Source: Paulinella micropora (Eukaryota > Cercozoa > Imbricatea > Euglyphida > Paulinellidae). From it: a stretch of DNA of 64,000 nt. The notes beneath the pieces were generated by a model. The model ran no database searches. It was not told where the DNA came from and saw nothing but the letters and a program-made list of their open reading frames with translations. The stretch is taken from the NCBI GenBank assembly GCA_019918135.1, contig WBZZ01000778.1, forward strand, positions 1 through 64,000, read 5' to 3'. The stretch's first letter is position 1; every line of letters begins with the position of its first letter. Below, one piece after another: positions 49,204 through 62,079 of this stretch. The translations under genes were made by a program, and so were the position numbers.

Positions 49204-52200
49204 CTATTTCTCTTCCCTATAATGCCTGCGTTTCTTCTTGGCTTTCTTTTTGCGCCGCATCTCCTCATGCGGCGCTGCTTGGGCTAAACTGTCCTCTTCC
49301 TTATCAAGTTTTCGTTTCTTCTTGGTCTTCTTGTTGCGTCGCGCCTCCTCGTGCGGCGCAGCTTTGCTTAAACTGTCCTTTTCCTGATCTCGCTTTCCTT
49401 TCTTCTTGGCCTTCTTGTTGCGCCTCGTCTCCTCGTGCGGCGCAGCTTGGCTTAAACTGTCCTCTTCCTGATCTCGCTTTCGTTTCTTCTTCGCCTTCTT
49501 GTTGCGCCTCGTCTCCTCGTGCGGCGCAGCTTGGCTTAAACTGTCCTCTTCCTGATCTCGCTTTCGTTTCTTCTTCGCCTTCTTGTTGCGCCGCGTCTCC
49601 TTGCTATCCTCCGAGGGAGACAACAAGCCCTTAGGAACAACAAGCCCTTAGCGTGCCCACTGGAAGTGTACATATTGTGGTTAAACTTCTTCGTCAGGTC
49701 CAGCCCAGGAAAGCTTGCCTGCAAACGATCCCAAAATAGCTTTTCGGCTCGCTCGCTTAACTCCCCCTTCTCGAAACCCAGAAAGCTTTCGAAGCTTTCC
49801 ACGAGATGCTGGGGCTGTACTGCAAACCGTCCCCCGTTCGTGCCTTGCCCCACGCAAAAAACAGTCTCTGTTTGTTTATCCAAACCCGGTAGTTTAAATT
49901 GATTAACGTCTCTGCGGAACGCCGACTCCCACCGTTCGAATCCGTCTTCCGACGCCTGGCTGCTTGTTATGAACGGCACTGAGTGGGCAGGCGACTCGCT
50001 GAGTGCCAAGTGCTCCAGTGCGCAAGCGTGCAGGTACTGTGCGAGCTCTTCCGACGAAGGCACGTCGGGCAAAGATTTTATCGATGCGGGCTCTGCAAGC
50101 TGCAAGAGCGTGCCTGCCAGGCCTTCCTGGCGCAACTGCTCCGCGGTCCACAGTGGCTCACCGTTAGCATCGGGCAGTACCAATACTTAGCTCCAATTGC
50201 TTATCTTTATTTTTTTTTGCCAGGTACCTCGCGGTCGGAACGTAGTACCTTGAACAGCTTTTTGTGATGGGAGGCATCATGCGCCTGCCTCGAACAACCA
50301 TCCAGCACAACCAGCAGGCTCTGCTGCAGCTCCGCGTTCTTGCGCGCCCAGTCGTGGTCCTTCGCACCATCGCGAAAGACCGCCACGTGCTCGTCACCCA
50401 AAATCTGGCAGTAGGAACGCAGGATCTGCTTCAGCAGCAAGGGCACCTAGCCCGCAAGGCAAAGCCACGACTGTACGGGGCGCTCTTGCATGGGGCGGCA
50501 GGCCCGCAACTGCTGCACGAGCCAAAGCACAAAGAAATCTCCGTCGGGCGCTTTGAAGCAGTCTCGAATCAAGGCGCCCCAGTCTGGCACTTGCCGCACA
50601 CACGACGGGTCGCTGCCTGCCGTTTGATCGAGGGCCAATCCCCGCGGTAGGAGCAAACGTTGAAAATCCTTCTCGTGCATTGCTTTCGCACAGTCTTCTT
50701 CCCATACACTGAACAGGTTCTGTTTTTTCCTGTGGCGCGACGCCCATTTGCGCGGCACTAGCTCTTGATCCGCATTGCACTGTTTGTACTCTTTCCTCAG
50801 TCGCTGGAGCTTAATCGCTTGTGTGTGCTCGACTAGCACGTCTTCGCCGAGCAGGACTTCTCGCATAGCGGTAACCCGCACCGCCGCGTGAGTATCCGTT
50901 CGCCCCAGCCACCAGCGCCCCAGCACATCGCATAGGTCGCGTACAAATTCGGTAGTTGGTTCCGGATTGATGAGAAAAATCCACTGGAAATCTTTAAGGC
51001 AGTCCTTCTTTAGCTGAAGCAACGGTTGTTGCTTTAGACTGGCAGCAAAGCGTTGCATTTCGACGCTGAGCTGCATAGCACGAGTGCTGACGGAAAGGCT
51101 CAGCCACGCATCCCAGGTGAGTTTCGACAGAAGGGACGTCTGCGGGGCCTCGCGGCTGCGGTGCAAGAAAAGCTCCTGGTGTTCGGGCGTGTCCTTCCAC
51201 ACGAGACGAGCCAGTTCCTTCAGGTACCACCAGGGATTTTCCACCTTGAAATTTTGCCGTAGTTTATTGGCGCGGCCCATTTCCCAAAGTAATTCGGATT
51301 AAGCTTCTCGAAGTATTCCGCGAGCTTCCAAAGAATGTCAAGATAATAAAAAGGCTTCACGTTTGTCCCGCTTGCATCAGTGGCTTCAAGGGCACATATC
51401 CAATACAGGGAGGCGAGCTCCGCGTTACGACGAGGAACACCGCGACCGGACTCGACACAGCAACCAAGGAGGTAAAGCGCCTCTGGGTGCCAAAACGCAG
51501 GCTCGCGGCGCAGCTTGTCCACGACCAGGACGTCGTTGTCGTTGGTTTTCGTCTGGAAAAGTCGCTTAGCCTCTGCCAGCTCGGCCGCTCCGGGCATAGA
51601 GCTGGAGCTGCTTGAGCTGGCGCTGTGAGACGCGGTTGGTCTGGAACGTACAATCTGCCACAAAAGCTTTTCTACTCGTTTTATGAAGCTCGCCCAAGCG
51701 GGAGCACTCTCCATGGCATCTGGGTTTGTGGAGATAGGCAGGATGACGTCGTCGCGCTCGGGCGAGGACGGTGCAGGGCCCTGCTCGTGTGCGGTCTCCT
51801 ACTGCTGGTCCGGGCCTGTGCGCTGGTCGTTGCGCTCGCGCTGAACTCGTGGGATGGTTCCACCAGCTTCCGGGTTCACGGTGCGACGGCTTGCTTTGCT
51901 GCAAAGCCTCCATAACAGAGACGTCTCGGGGGCGTTGCGGCTGCGGGCCAAAAAAGCCTCTTTGTCCTGGGCCGGCACTCTCTCCAGGAGTTGAGCCAGC
52001 TCTTGAAAGTAATAAAACGGGTCCTGGCTGGGCGATTCCCAGCCGATGTCCACGTCAATAGTCCAGCCGTGCTGCTCGCAGTATTTCGTTAACTTCCACA
52101 AAAGGTCTAGCTGATGCAGTGGCTCCAGCATAATTGGACGATATTTCTCGATGGCACAGGCCCAGTATATAAAGGCCGCATGTATTTTCCCATCCAATGC

Positions 52201-52609
52201 CATGCAGCACCCGAGATGGTATAACGCTTCGTTGCACCAAACCGCGGGCTCCGTCTTTCAAAATCTCGACTGCCCCCTGGCGGTTGCCCTGCTCGAGCTC
52301 CTTTTTAGCCTTGGCAAGCTGCTTGTACGCTTCAGGTGGCAACGCAGCTGGCTTGGACTGAATATCTGCCCACAACCTATCGGCTTCATTTTGCAGTTCC
52401 TTTTCCAGGTCATCTTGCGAGGTTTTGTCTTGCGTAGGCTCCTGTAGTCCAGCGGCCAGCGTAGGGTGCTGTGCCAACGCCCGTGAGCTTCCGTCGCCGT
52501 GTTCCAGCTCGCGCAGGGGTCGGTCTCCCATCTCGTGTTTGGGTAGGAAAATACCTAGCTTTACAATAACAGGAATCAGTTGGAGATGCTTCTCTGGGGA
52601 CGACGCCAA
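49204..52609 (-). CDS. Sel1-like repeat gene, copy B
   Basis: Paralogue of copy A. N-terminus near 52,609 (MASSPEKHLQLIPVIVKLG), then module 1 (AAFIYWACAIEKYRPIM, FLARSRNAPETSLL), module 2 (EALYLLGCCVESGRGVP, FLHRSREAPQTSLLSKL), the helicase-like region near 50.2-50.6 kb (FFVLWLVQQL, SLLVVLDGCSRQAHD, FKVLRSDRE, LPDANGEPLW) and a tail with five Lys-rich repeats (QAAPHEETRRNKKAKKKRKR). The Walker A position is again not canonical. Between copies A and B, amino-acid motifs are kept while nucleotides differ, which suggests past selection. The linker repeats of copy A are shorter here. The frame is broken or intron-split in several places; junctions are not resolved. Confidence 0.5.
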
Positions 52610-52829
52610 CTATTTTGGCTGGGCAGGCGGGGTGGGGGGGGGGGGGGAAGCGAGTCCGCGTGTAAAGAAGAAATATCGTGGCTGCCTGGCGCATGACTGT
52701 GCCGCAAGACGAGCTCTCCACCCTTCCGACCGATCGGCGATCGGCAAGCAAAACTAGTAAGGGTAAACGGGAAAGCAGTGATCGGGACTATGAAGCAATT
52801 TCGCGAGCAGCGACTGCCCCAAATTTCTG

Positions 52830-54237
52830 GTTGTTTTTTCCCCAAACATACTGCTGCAGCACCCTGCCACAGGGTGCTACAGCTGCGAGCACTGCCTCCG
52901 AAACAAAAAAAAACAAAAAAACAAAAAATCTCTTCTTCTGGCGCTGCTCGTCCGCCTTGCCTCGTCCCCTCCTGCCCTCCCTCCCTCCCCTCCCGCCGGT
53001 CGGACGACGTGCCCTCCAAAAAAAAATTTTTTTTTTCGATTTCTGGTTGTCTGCTTTCTGATTTGGCATGGCATGCTGCTCCAGCACCTGTGACAGGCCC
53101 GACATGCTGCTCCAGCACGGGTGGCAGGCTCAACACGCTGCTCCACCACTGGTGGCAGGCAGCTGCCCAAAAAGACTTGTTTTCTGTTCTCTCGCGCCGC
53201 CCCTCTTGCCCTCCCTCCCTCCCTCCCTCACCCTCCCGCCCGTCGGACGACGTGCCCTCCAGAAAAACAGTTTTTTGATTTCTGGTTTTCTGACTTCTGA
53301 TTTTAGCGCAACATGCTGCTCCAGCACGGGTGGCAGGCTCCTGCCCCCCCCCCCCCCCAAAAAAAACTTTTTTTCTGTTCCAGACAGAGGTTAATGAAGA
53401 AGAGCGGGCAAGTGTGGGAAAAAATGCAGCAGCTGGAACGCGACGTGCCTCACTGCGCTGTGCGGCAAGCTAAAGTCCACAGCGCTGTGTGGCAAGCTAA
53501 CGTCCCGTCGTGCAAACTGTAATTTTTTCTTCCCCCTCCCTCCCTCTCACCCCTGCTTTGTTTGTGACAATTCGGCAAGAGGGTAAGTGTGCCTTTCTCC
53601 TGTGGTACGGAAATTCAAGAGGGGATGCCGAAAAGGGTGGGGGCGGGGGAGAGGGAGGAGAGATGATCAAACATTTCTCTTGTTGGTCGGCGGTGGTACG
53701 ACACTGCCCAAGGTTGCACAATGGACAACGGGGCTGCGACACGTCGCACCTGGCGCATAACTGCGCCGCAAGGCGAGCTATCCTGCCTCCCAACTAACCT
53801 TGACCCTAACCCAACCGGCAAGCAAAACCAGGAAGGGTAATTGGAATGCCGTGATGGGGACTATAAAAGAATTTCGCCAGCAGCGACTGCCCCCAAAAAG
53901 CCGATTTCCGAATTCCAATTTCTGATTTTTTTTCCCCAAACATGCTACTGCAGAACCCTGCCACAAGGTGTTACAGCTGCGAGCCCTGCCTCCAAAAAAA
54001 AATTCTGTGCTGCTCGTCTGCCTTGCCTCGCCTCCTCCTTCCTCCCATCCTCCCCGCCCGCCCAGTGCAGCAACAAAACCTAGTTCCAAATATCTGATTT
54101 CTGATTTCTGATTTTTTGCCCCAAACATGCTGCTGCAGCACCCTGTCACAGGGTGCTACAGCTGTGAGCCCTGTCTGTAAAAAAAAAATTCTATGCTGCT
54201 CGTCCAACTTCCGCTCGCCTCCCCCCCCCCCCCAGCA

Positions 54238-54275
<38 letters not shown>

Positions 54276-54941
54276 ACAGGGCTCGCAGCTATAGCACCTT
54301 GTGGCAGGGTGCTGCAGCAGCATGTTTGGAGAAAAAAATCAGAATCAGAAATCAGAAATTTGGAACTAGGTTTTGTTGCTGCACCGCGCGGGCGGGGAGG
54401 AAGGGGGGGGGGGCTGCTCGTCCGCCTTCTCTCGCCTCCTCCTTCTTCCCCCTTCTTTCCCGCTCGCCCGGTGCAGCAGCAAAATCGAGTTCCAAATGTC
54501 TGATTTCTGATTTCTGATTTTTTCACCCAAACATGCTGCTGCAGCACCCGCCAAAGGGTGCTACAGGTGCGAGCCCTGTCTCCAACTTTTTTTTCTAAGC
54601 TGCTCTCGTCCGCCTTCCTCTTGCTCCCCCCCCCCCCCTCCCCGCCCGCCCGTTGCAGCAACAAAACCTAGTTCCAGATTTCTGATTTCTGATTTCTGAT
54701 TTTTTTCCCCAAACACGCTGCTGCAACAGGGTGCGAGCCCCACCTCTTAAAAAAAAATGTCCTGCTGCTCGTCAGCCTTCCCTCGATCCCCCCCCCCCCC
54801 CCCCCCCCTCCCAGCCCGTCCGTCCGGTGCAGCCATGCAAGAAAACAGAGTTCCGAATGTCTGATTTCTGGTCTCTGATTTTTTTTCTCCCAAAAAATTC
54901 CTGCCACAGGGTGCGAGCCCTGCCTCAAATAAATAAACAAA

Positions 54942-54960
<19 letters not shown>
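52830..54960. repeat. Diverged satellite array after gene copy B
   Basis: Satellite units with more variation: ATTTCTGGTTGTCTGCTTTC forms, a TGCTCCAGCACGGGTGGCAG variant near 53,065-53,340, an inverted unit near 54,262-54,420 with a long T run, and an AAATA microsatellite at about 54,926-54,976. The interval 53,380-53,930 contains a near-unique sequence with GTGGCAAGCTAACGTCC repeats and no gene. Confidence 0.85.
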
Positions 54961-54976
<16 letters not shown>

Positions 54977-54999
54977 AACTAATAACGTGTTTCTTTTCT

Positions 55000-55190
55000 G
55001 TGGTGTTGAGCTGTAGCTCAAGTTTATACATCCCAACTCCCCGAGAGCTTGGACAATATCGATCAAGCGCGGCATGTCATACTGCTGTTTCTTTTCTGTG
55101 TATTTATGGTTTGGGCACAAGGGGTCGATGTAAGCAGACCTACACGAGAGCACAACGGAATGCGATGGCCAAAGGTTTGCCTAAGTACAA
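55000..55190 (-). CDS. Dispersed coding-like block, copy 2
   Basis: The minus strand reads SAYIDPLCPNHKYTEKKQQY then DMPRLIDIVQALGELGCINL. It matches the block at 27,722-27,890, which lies in the other orientation. This frame is open here. The copy should recur in the next 9.26-kb unit beyond the window end. Function unknown. Confidence 0.45.
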
Positions 55191-55469
55191 AAAAAAAAGA
55201 AAAAAAAAGGGGGGGGGGGGGGATTTATTCTATTTGTTCGTGATAAACATGCGACGCATAAGCAAATTAAACAGGTTGCAGGGGTAAAGCTACAGCACCA
55301 TGCTAAAGGATCAGAAATCATGTATTCCGAAAAGCTTTTTCGGACGGGTGGACGAGCAGGAGCGGGCAAACGGAAAACATCTTTGTCTTCTTCGTTCTCT
55401 CGCGCGTTCCATTCCTTCCTTCCTGCCTTCCCACCCCACCACCACCACCACCATGTATATGTAAAATTG

Positions 55470-57300
55470 GGACGGACAGGCAGATCTTTGCCCAACATGC
55501 TGCTGCAGCACCCTGCCACAGGATACTACAGCTGCGAGCCCTGCCTCAAAAATTTTTTCTGTGCTGCTCGCTCGCCTTCCCTCCCCCCTTTTACCCCCCC
55601 CCCCTCCCCCCACACGCCCGTCTGTCCGGTGTTGCAACAAAACCTAGTTCCGAATTTCTGATTTCTGATTTCTGATTTTTTTTGCCGAACATGCTGCTGC
55701 AGCACCCTGCCACAGGGTGCTACAGCTGCGAGCCCTGCCTCAACATTTTTTTCTGTGCTGCTCGCTCGCCTTCCCTCGCCTCCTCCCCCCCCCCCCGCCC
55801 GAATTCGTCCCCGCCCGTCTGTCAGGTGTTGCAAAACCTAGTTCTGAATTTCTGATTTCTGAAGTCTGATTTTTTTGTTGCCCCAAACATGCTGCTGCAG
55901 CACCCTGCCACAGGGTGCTACAGCTGCGAGCTCTACCTCCAAGCAAAAAAAAACAAACACACAATTCTTCTGCTCGTCCGCCCTCCCTCGCCTCCCTCCC
56001 CCCCCCCCCCCCCCCCGCCTGCCCGTGGTGCAGCCATGCAAAAAACCCGATTTTATTTTCTGATGTCTGATTTCTGATTTTTTCCCCCCCAACATGCTGC
56101 TGCAGCACCCTGCCACAGGATGCTACAGCTGCAAACCCTGCCTCCAAAATTTTCCTTCTGTGCTGCTCGTCCGCCCCTCGCCCCCCACCCTCACTCTCCC
56201 CGCCTGCCCGTCTGGTGCAGCCATGCAAAAAACCCGATTTCGAACTTCTGATTTCTGATTTCTGATTTTTTCCCTCAACATGTTGCTGCAGCACCCTGCC
56301 ACAGGATGCTACAGCTGCAAGCCCTGCCTCCATAATTTTTCTTCTGTGCTGCTCGTCCGCCCCCCCCCCCCCCCCCCTCACTCTCCCCGCCTGCCCGTCA
56401 GTCCGGTGTAGCAACAAAACCTAGTTCCAAATTTCTGATGTCTGATTTCTGATTTTCTTTGCCCAATATGCTGCTGCAGCACCTTGCCACAGGGTGCTAC
56501 AGCTGCGAGCTCCAATTCTCCCTCCCCGCCCGTCCGTCCGGTGGGGGGGGGGGGGGGCGAACGAGCAGCACAGAAAAAAAATTTGAGGCAGGGCTCGCAG
56601 CTGTAGCATCCTGTGGCAGGGTGCTGCAGCAGCATGTTCGGGAAAAAAATCAGAAATCAGAAATGAGAAATTCGAAATCGGATTTTTTGCATGGCTGCCC
56701 ACATTCTCCCTCCCCGCCCTTCCGTCCGGTGCAGCCATGCAAAAAACCCGATTTCGAATTTCTGATTTCTGATTTCTGATTTTCTTTGCCCAACATGCTG
56801 CTGCAGCACCCTGCCACAGGATGCTACAGCTGCGAGCCCTGCCTCAAAATTTTTTCTGTGCTGCTCGCTCGCCTTCCCTCGCCTCCCCACCCAATTCGTC
56901 CCCCTCCCCCCTTCCCCCCCTTCCTCCCCGCCCGTCCGTCCGTTGCAGCCGCGCAAGAAAACGAGTTCCGAATTTCTGATTTCTAGTTTCTGATTTTTTT
57001 TGCCCCAAACATGCTGCTGCAGCACCCTGCCACAGGGTGCTACAGCTGCGAGCCCTACCTCCACAAAGAAAAAAAAAATCTGCTGCTTTTCCACCCTCCC
57101 TCTCCCCTCCCCCCTTCCCCCCCTCCCTCCCCGCCTGTCCGTCCGTTGCAGCCGCGCAAGAAAACGATTTCCGAATTTCTGATTTCTGATTTCTGATTTT
57201 TTTTGCCCCAAACATGCTGCTGCAGCACCCTGCCACAGCACGGTGCTACAGCTACGAGCCCTACCTCCACAAAGAAAAAAAAATTCTGCTGCTTTTCGGC
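55470..57300. repeat. About 190-bp satellite array, duplication copy 2
   Basis: Copy of 46,215-48,050 with the same internal inverted unit (about 56,560-56,690). Confidence 0.9.
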
Positions 57301-57949
57301 CCTCCCTCTCCCCTCCCCCCTTGCTGCGGGTTTGCGGTGAATCTCGCGACAAATGCCAAAAACACTGGAATTTACGGACGCTTTGTTTTTTGCCGCAATT
57401 TGCGGCACATACGGAAAATTCTTTTTCTGGCGAAGGACATTTAGGCAGTGATTGTAGCTCAAGAAAATTTCTGGAGAAACAATGTCGGGCGGGAGAAAAA
57501 ATGCAGATGACGAATGCCTGCATGGGCGACGACGACAGGGTAGCATCGGTGCTACAGGGCAGTTGCAGGGGGGTGCTACAGCCGGCGAGCTGACTCACTG
57601 CCTGTCTCGTCCGTCACCCCCCGCCTCTCCCCTCGCGATCTATATGTATGCAGCCCCCATCCACTGCCCCGCCAGCCTCTTTTGCGCCGCTCGACCAAGC
57701 AAATAAAAAAAACGTTTAAAAAAGTTTAAAAAACGACTGCTTGATTTCTTATTTTCTGGGTTTTACAAGGGAGGGTGGCTTTAGCCGGTGAGCTGACTCG
57801 CTGCCCGTCTTGTCCGTTCCCCCGTACGTGGTCTCGCAAGAGGTTTAGGATAGTATGCAAACGCGGGGGGTGTGGAGCGCTACCACCTTCAATTTGTTAG
57901 CAGTAGCAGAGCATTCCAAAATCAATCGACAATTCTTTTTTTTTTAACA

Positions 57950-58417
57950 GTAACACCACTGGATATGGTTGTTTTAGGTCCTGGGCGGGGCGCCAGAGGG
58001 AGGGCACGAGCTCTGACGGAGAGCTGCATCACTAGCATAAGCAGAAGCCAAGGCAAGCAAATCCACTGCCGGCTGCTTTGATTGCACGCTTTGGACTCCT
58101 TGGCGCTACAGGCCGCCCAGCGCTTGCGTCTTATCGTGTGGTGGCACAAGGAGGTAAGGAGCAGCCAGCTGTACGTGCGTGTCCGGCTAGGATAGCAGCG
58201 GAGCGCAGCTCGACGAAACTAGCGTGGCTGGCGATTCTAGCTGTCGATCAGGCGCTCCCGCGCACCGACTGTGGATTTCCCTACGACACAAACATTGTTT
58301 AATTATTGAAACCAGAAGACGAATCGCGAGTCCGTCGGGATGTTGGGGTTTGGAAAAACCAACTGAGCAGCTGTTGCCGGCCGCGCAAACGCGCGGTAGC
58401 TGGTTGTGCGCTGCCTT
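57950..58417. repeat. Dispersed block next to gene copy C
   Basis: Near-identical to 48,700-49,165 through the tandem duplication. Confidence 0.75.
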
Positions 58418-58455
58418 TGTGAACGTCCTGCCGTTTGCGTCTTTTTTACTTTGCA

Positions 58456-61400
58456 CTATTTCTCTTCCCTATAATGCCTGCGTTTCTTCTTGGCTTTCTT
58501 TTTGCGCCGCATCTCCTCATGCGGCGCTGCTTGGGCTAAACTGTCCTCTTCCTTATCAAGTTTTCGTTTCTTCTTGGTCTTCTTGTTGCGTCGCGCCTCC
58601 TCGTGCGGCGCAGCTTTGCTTAAACTGTCCTTTTCCTGATCTCGCTTTCCTTTCTTCTTGGCCTTCTTGTTGCGCCTCGTCTCCTCGTGCGGCGCAGCTT
58701 GGCTTAAACTGTCCTCTTCCTGATCTCGCTTTCGTTTCTTCTTCGCCTTCTTGTTGCGCCTCGTCTCCTCGTGCGGCGCAGCTTGGCTTAAACTGTCCTC
58801 TTCCTGATCTCGCTTTCGTTTCTTCTTCGCCTTCTTGTTGCGCCGCGTCTCCTTGCTATCCTCCGAGGGAGACAACAAGCCCTTAGGAACAACAAGCCCT
58901 TAGCGTGCCCACTGGAAGTGTACATATTGTGGTTAAACTTCTTCGTCAGGTCCAGCCCAGGAAAGCTTGCCTGCAAACGATCCCAAAATAGCTTTTCGGC
59001 TCGCTCGCTTAACTCCCCCTTCTCGAAACCCAGAAAGCTTTCGAAGCTTTCCACGAGATGCTGGGGCTGTACTGCAAACCGTCCCCCGTTCGTGCCTTGC
59101 CCCACGCAAAAAACAGTCTCTGTTTGTTTATCCAAACCCGGTAGTTTAAATTGATTAACGTCTCTGCGGAACGCCGACTCCCACCGTTCGAATCCGTCTT
59201 CCGACGCCTGGCTGCTTGTTATGAACGGCACTGAGTGGGCAGGCGACTCGCTGAGTGCCAAGTGCTCCAGTGCGCAAGCGTGCAGGTACTGTGCGAGCTC
59301 TTCCGACGAAGGCACGTCGGGCAAAGATTTTATCGATGCGGGCTCTGCAAGCTGCAAGAGCGTGCCTGCCAGGCCTTCCTGGCGCAACTGCTCCGCGGTC
59401 CACAGTGGCTCACCGTTAGCATCGGGCAGTACCAATACTTAGCTCCAATTGCTTATCTTTATTTTTTTTTGCCAGGTACCTCGCGGTCGGAACGTAGTAC
59501 CTTGAACAGCTTTTTGTGATGGGAGGCATCATGCGCCTGCCTCGAACAACCATCCAGCACAACCAGCAGGCTCTGCTGCAGCTCCGCGTTCTTGCGCGCC
59601 CAGTCGTGGTCCTTCGCACCATCGCGAAAGACCGCCACGTGCTCGTCACCCAAAATCTGGCAGTAGGAACGCAGGATCTGCTTCAGCAGCAAGGGCACCT
59701 AGCCCGCAAGGCAAAGCCACGACTGTACGGGGCGCTCTTGCATGGGGCGGCAGGCCCGCAACTGCTGCACGAGCCAAAGCACAAAGAAATCTCCGTCGGG
59801 CGCTTTGAAGCAGTCTCGAATCAAGGCGCCCCAGTCTGGCACTTGCCGCACACACGACGGGTCGCTGCCTGCCGTTTGATCGAGGGCCAATCCCCGCGGT
59901 AGGAGCAAACGTTGAAAATCCTTCTCGTGCATTGCTTTCGCACAGTCTTCTTCCCATACACTGAACAGGTTCTGTTTTTTCCTGTGGCGCGACGCCCATT
60001 TGCGCGGCACTAGCTCTTGATCCGCATTGCACTGTTTGTACTCTTTCCTCAGTCGCTGGAGCTTAATCGCTTGTGTGTGCTCGACTAGCACGTCTTCGCC
60101 GAGCAGGACTTCTCGCATAGCGGTAACCCGCACCGCCGCGTGAGTATCCGTTCGCCCCAGCCACCAGCGCCCCAGCACATCGCATAGGTCGCGTACAAAT
60201 TCGGTAGTTGGTTCCGGATTGATGAGAAAAATCCACTGGAAATCTTTAAGGCAGTCCTTCTTTAGCTGAAGCAACGGTTGTTGCTTTAGACTGGCAGCAA
60301 AGCGTTGCATTTCGACGCTGAGCTGCATAGCACGAGTGCTGACGGAAAGGCTCAGCCACGCATCCCAGGTGAGTTTCGACAGAAGGGACGTCTGCGGGGC
60401 CTCGCGGCTGCGGTGCAAGAAAAGCTCCTGGTGTTCGGGCGTGTCCTTCCACACGAGACGAGCCAGTTCCTTCAGGTACCACCAGGGATTTTCCACCTTG
60501 AAATTTTGCCGTAGTTTATTGGCGCGGCCCATTTCCCAAAGTAATTCGGATTAAGCTTCTCGAAGTATTCCGCGAGCTTCCAAAGAATGTCAAGATAATA
60601 AAAAGGCTTCACGTTTGTCCCGCTTGCATCAGTGGCTTCAAGGGCACATATCCAATACAGGGAGGCGAGCTCCGCGTTACGACGGGGAACACCGCGACCG
60701 GACTCGACACAGCAACCAAGGAGGTAAAGCGCCTCTGGTGCCAAAACGCAGGCTCGCGGCGCAGCTTGTCCACGACCAGGACGTCGTTGTCGTTGGTTTT
60801 CGTCTGGAACAGTCGCTTAGCCTCTGCCAGCTCGGCCGCTCCGGGCATAGAGCTGGAGCTGCTTGAGCTGGCGCTGTGAGACGCGGTTGGTCTGGAACGT
60901 ACAATCTGCCACAAAAGCTTTTCTACTCGTTTTATGAAGCTCGCCCAAGCGGGAGCACTCTCCATGGCATCTGGGTTTGTGGAGATAGGCAGGATGACGT
61001 CGTCGCGCTCGGGCGAGGACGGTGCAGGGCCCTGCTCGTGTGCGGTCTCCTACTGCTGGTCCGGGCCTGTGCGCTGGTCGTTGCGCTCGCGCTGAACTCG
61101 TGGGATGGTTCCACCAGCTTCCGGGTTCACGGTGCGACGGCTTGCTTTGCTGCAAAGCCTCCATAACAGGGACGTCTCGGGGGCGTTGCGGCTGCGGGCC
61201 AAAAAAGCCTCTTTGTCCTGGGCCGGCACTCTCTCCAGGAGTTGAGCCAGCTCTTGAAAGTAATAAAACGGGTCCTGGCTGGGCGATTCCCAGCCGATGT
61301 CCACGTCAATAGTCCAGCCGTGCTGCTCGCAGTATTTCGTTAACTTCCACAAAAGGTCTAGCTGATGCAGTGGCTCCAGCATAATTGGACGATATTTCTC

Positions 61401-61860
61401 GATGGCACAGGCCCAGTATATAAAGGCCGCATGTATTTTCCCATCCAATGCCATGCAGCACCCGAGATGGTATAACGCTTCGTTGCACCAAACCGCGGGC
61501 TCCGTCTTTCAAAATCTCGACTGCCCCCTGGCGGTTGCCCTGCTCGAGCTCCTTTTTAGCCTTGGCAAGCTGCTTGTACGCTTCAGGTGGCAACGCAGCT
61601 GGCTTGGACTGAATATCTGCCCACAACCTATCGGCTTCATTTTGCAGTTCCTTTTCCAGGTCATCTTGCGAGGTTTTGTCTTGCGTTGGCTCCTGTAGTC
61701 CAGCGGCCAGCGTAGGGTGCTGTGCCAACGCCCGTGAGCTTCCGTCGCCGTGTTCCAGCTCGCGCAGGGGTCGGTCTCCCATCTCGTGTTTGGGTAGGAA
61801 AATACCTAGCTTTACAATAACAGGAATCAGTTGGAGATGCTTCTCTGGGGACGACGCCAA
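58456..61860 (-). CDS. Sel1-like repeat gene, copy C
   Basis: Near-identical to copy B through the tandem duplication, with the same N-terminus near 61,860, two Sel1-like modules, a helicase-like region near 59.45-59.85 kb and five Lys-rich tail repeats near 58.47-58.87 kb. A few small differences from copy B are present, including within the second module. As in B, frames change several times; introns and decay cannot be told apart by eye. Confidence 0.5.
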
Positions 61861-62079
61861 CTATTTTGGCTGGGCAGGCGGGGGTGGGGGGGGGGGGGGA
61901 AGCGAGTCCGCGTGTAAAGAAGAAATATCGTGGCTGCCTGGCGCATGACTGTGCCGCAAGACGAGCTCTCCACCCTTCCGACCGATCGGCGATCGGCAAG
62001 CAAAACTAGTAAGGGTAAACGGGAAAGCAGTGATCGGGACTATGAAGCAATTTCGCGAGCAGCGACTGCCCCAAATTTC

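Larger units (their letters stand above)
46195..55452. repeat. 9.26-kb tandem segmental duplication, copy 1
   Basis: Sequence from ATGTATATGTAAAATTGGG at 46,195 recurs from 55,453 with an offset of about 9,252 bp and near identity through the window end. It holds satellite, the dispersed block, Sel1-like gene copy B and more satellite. Confidence 0.93.
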
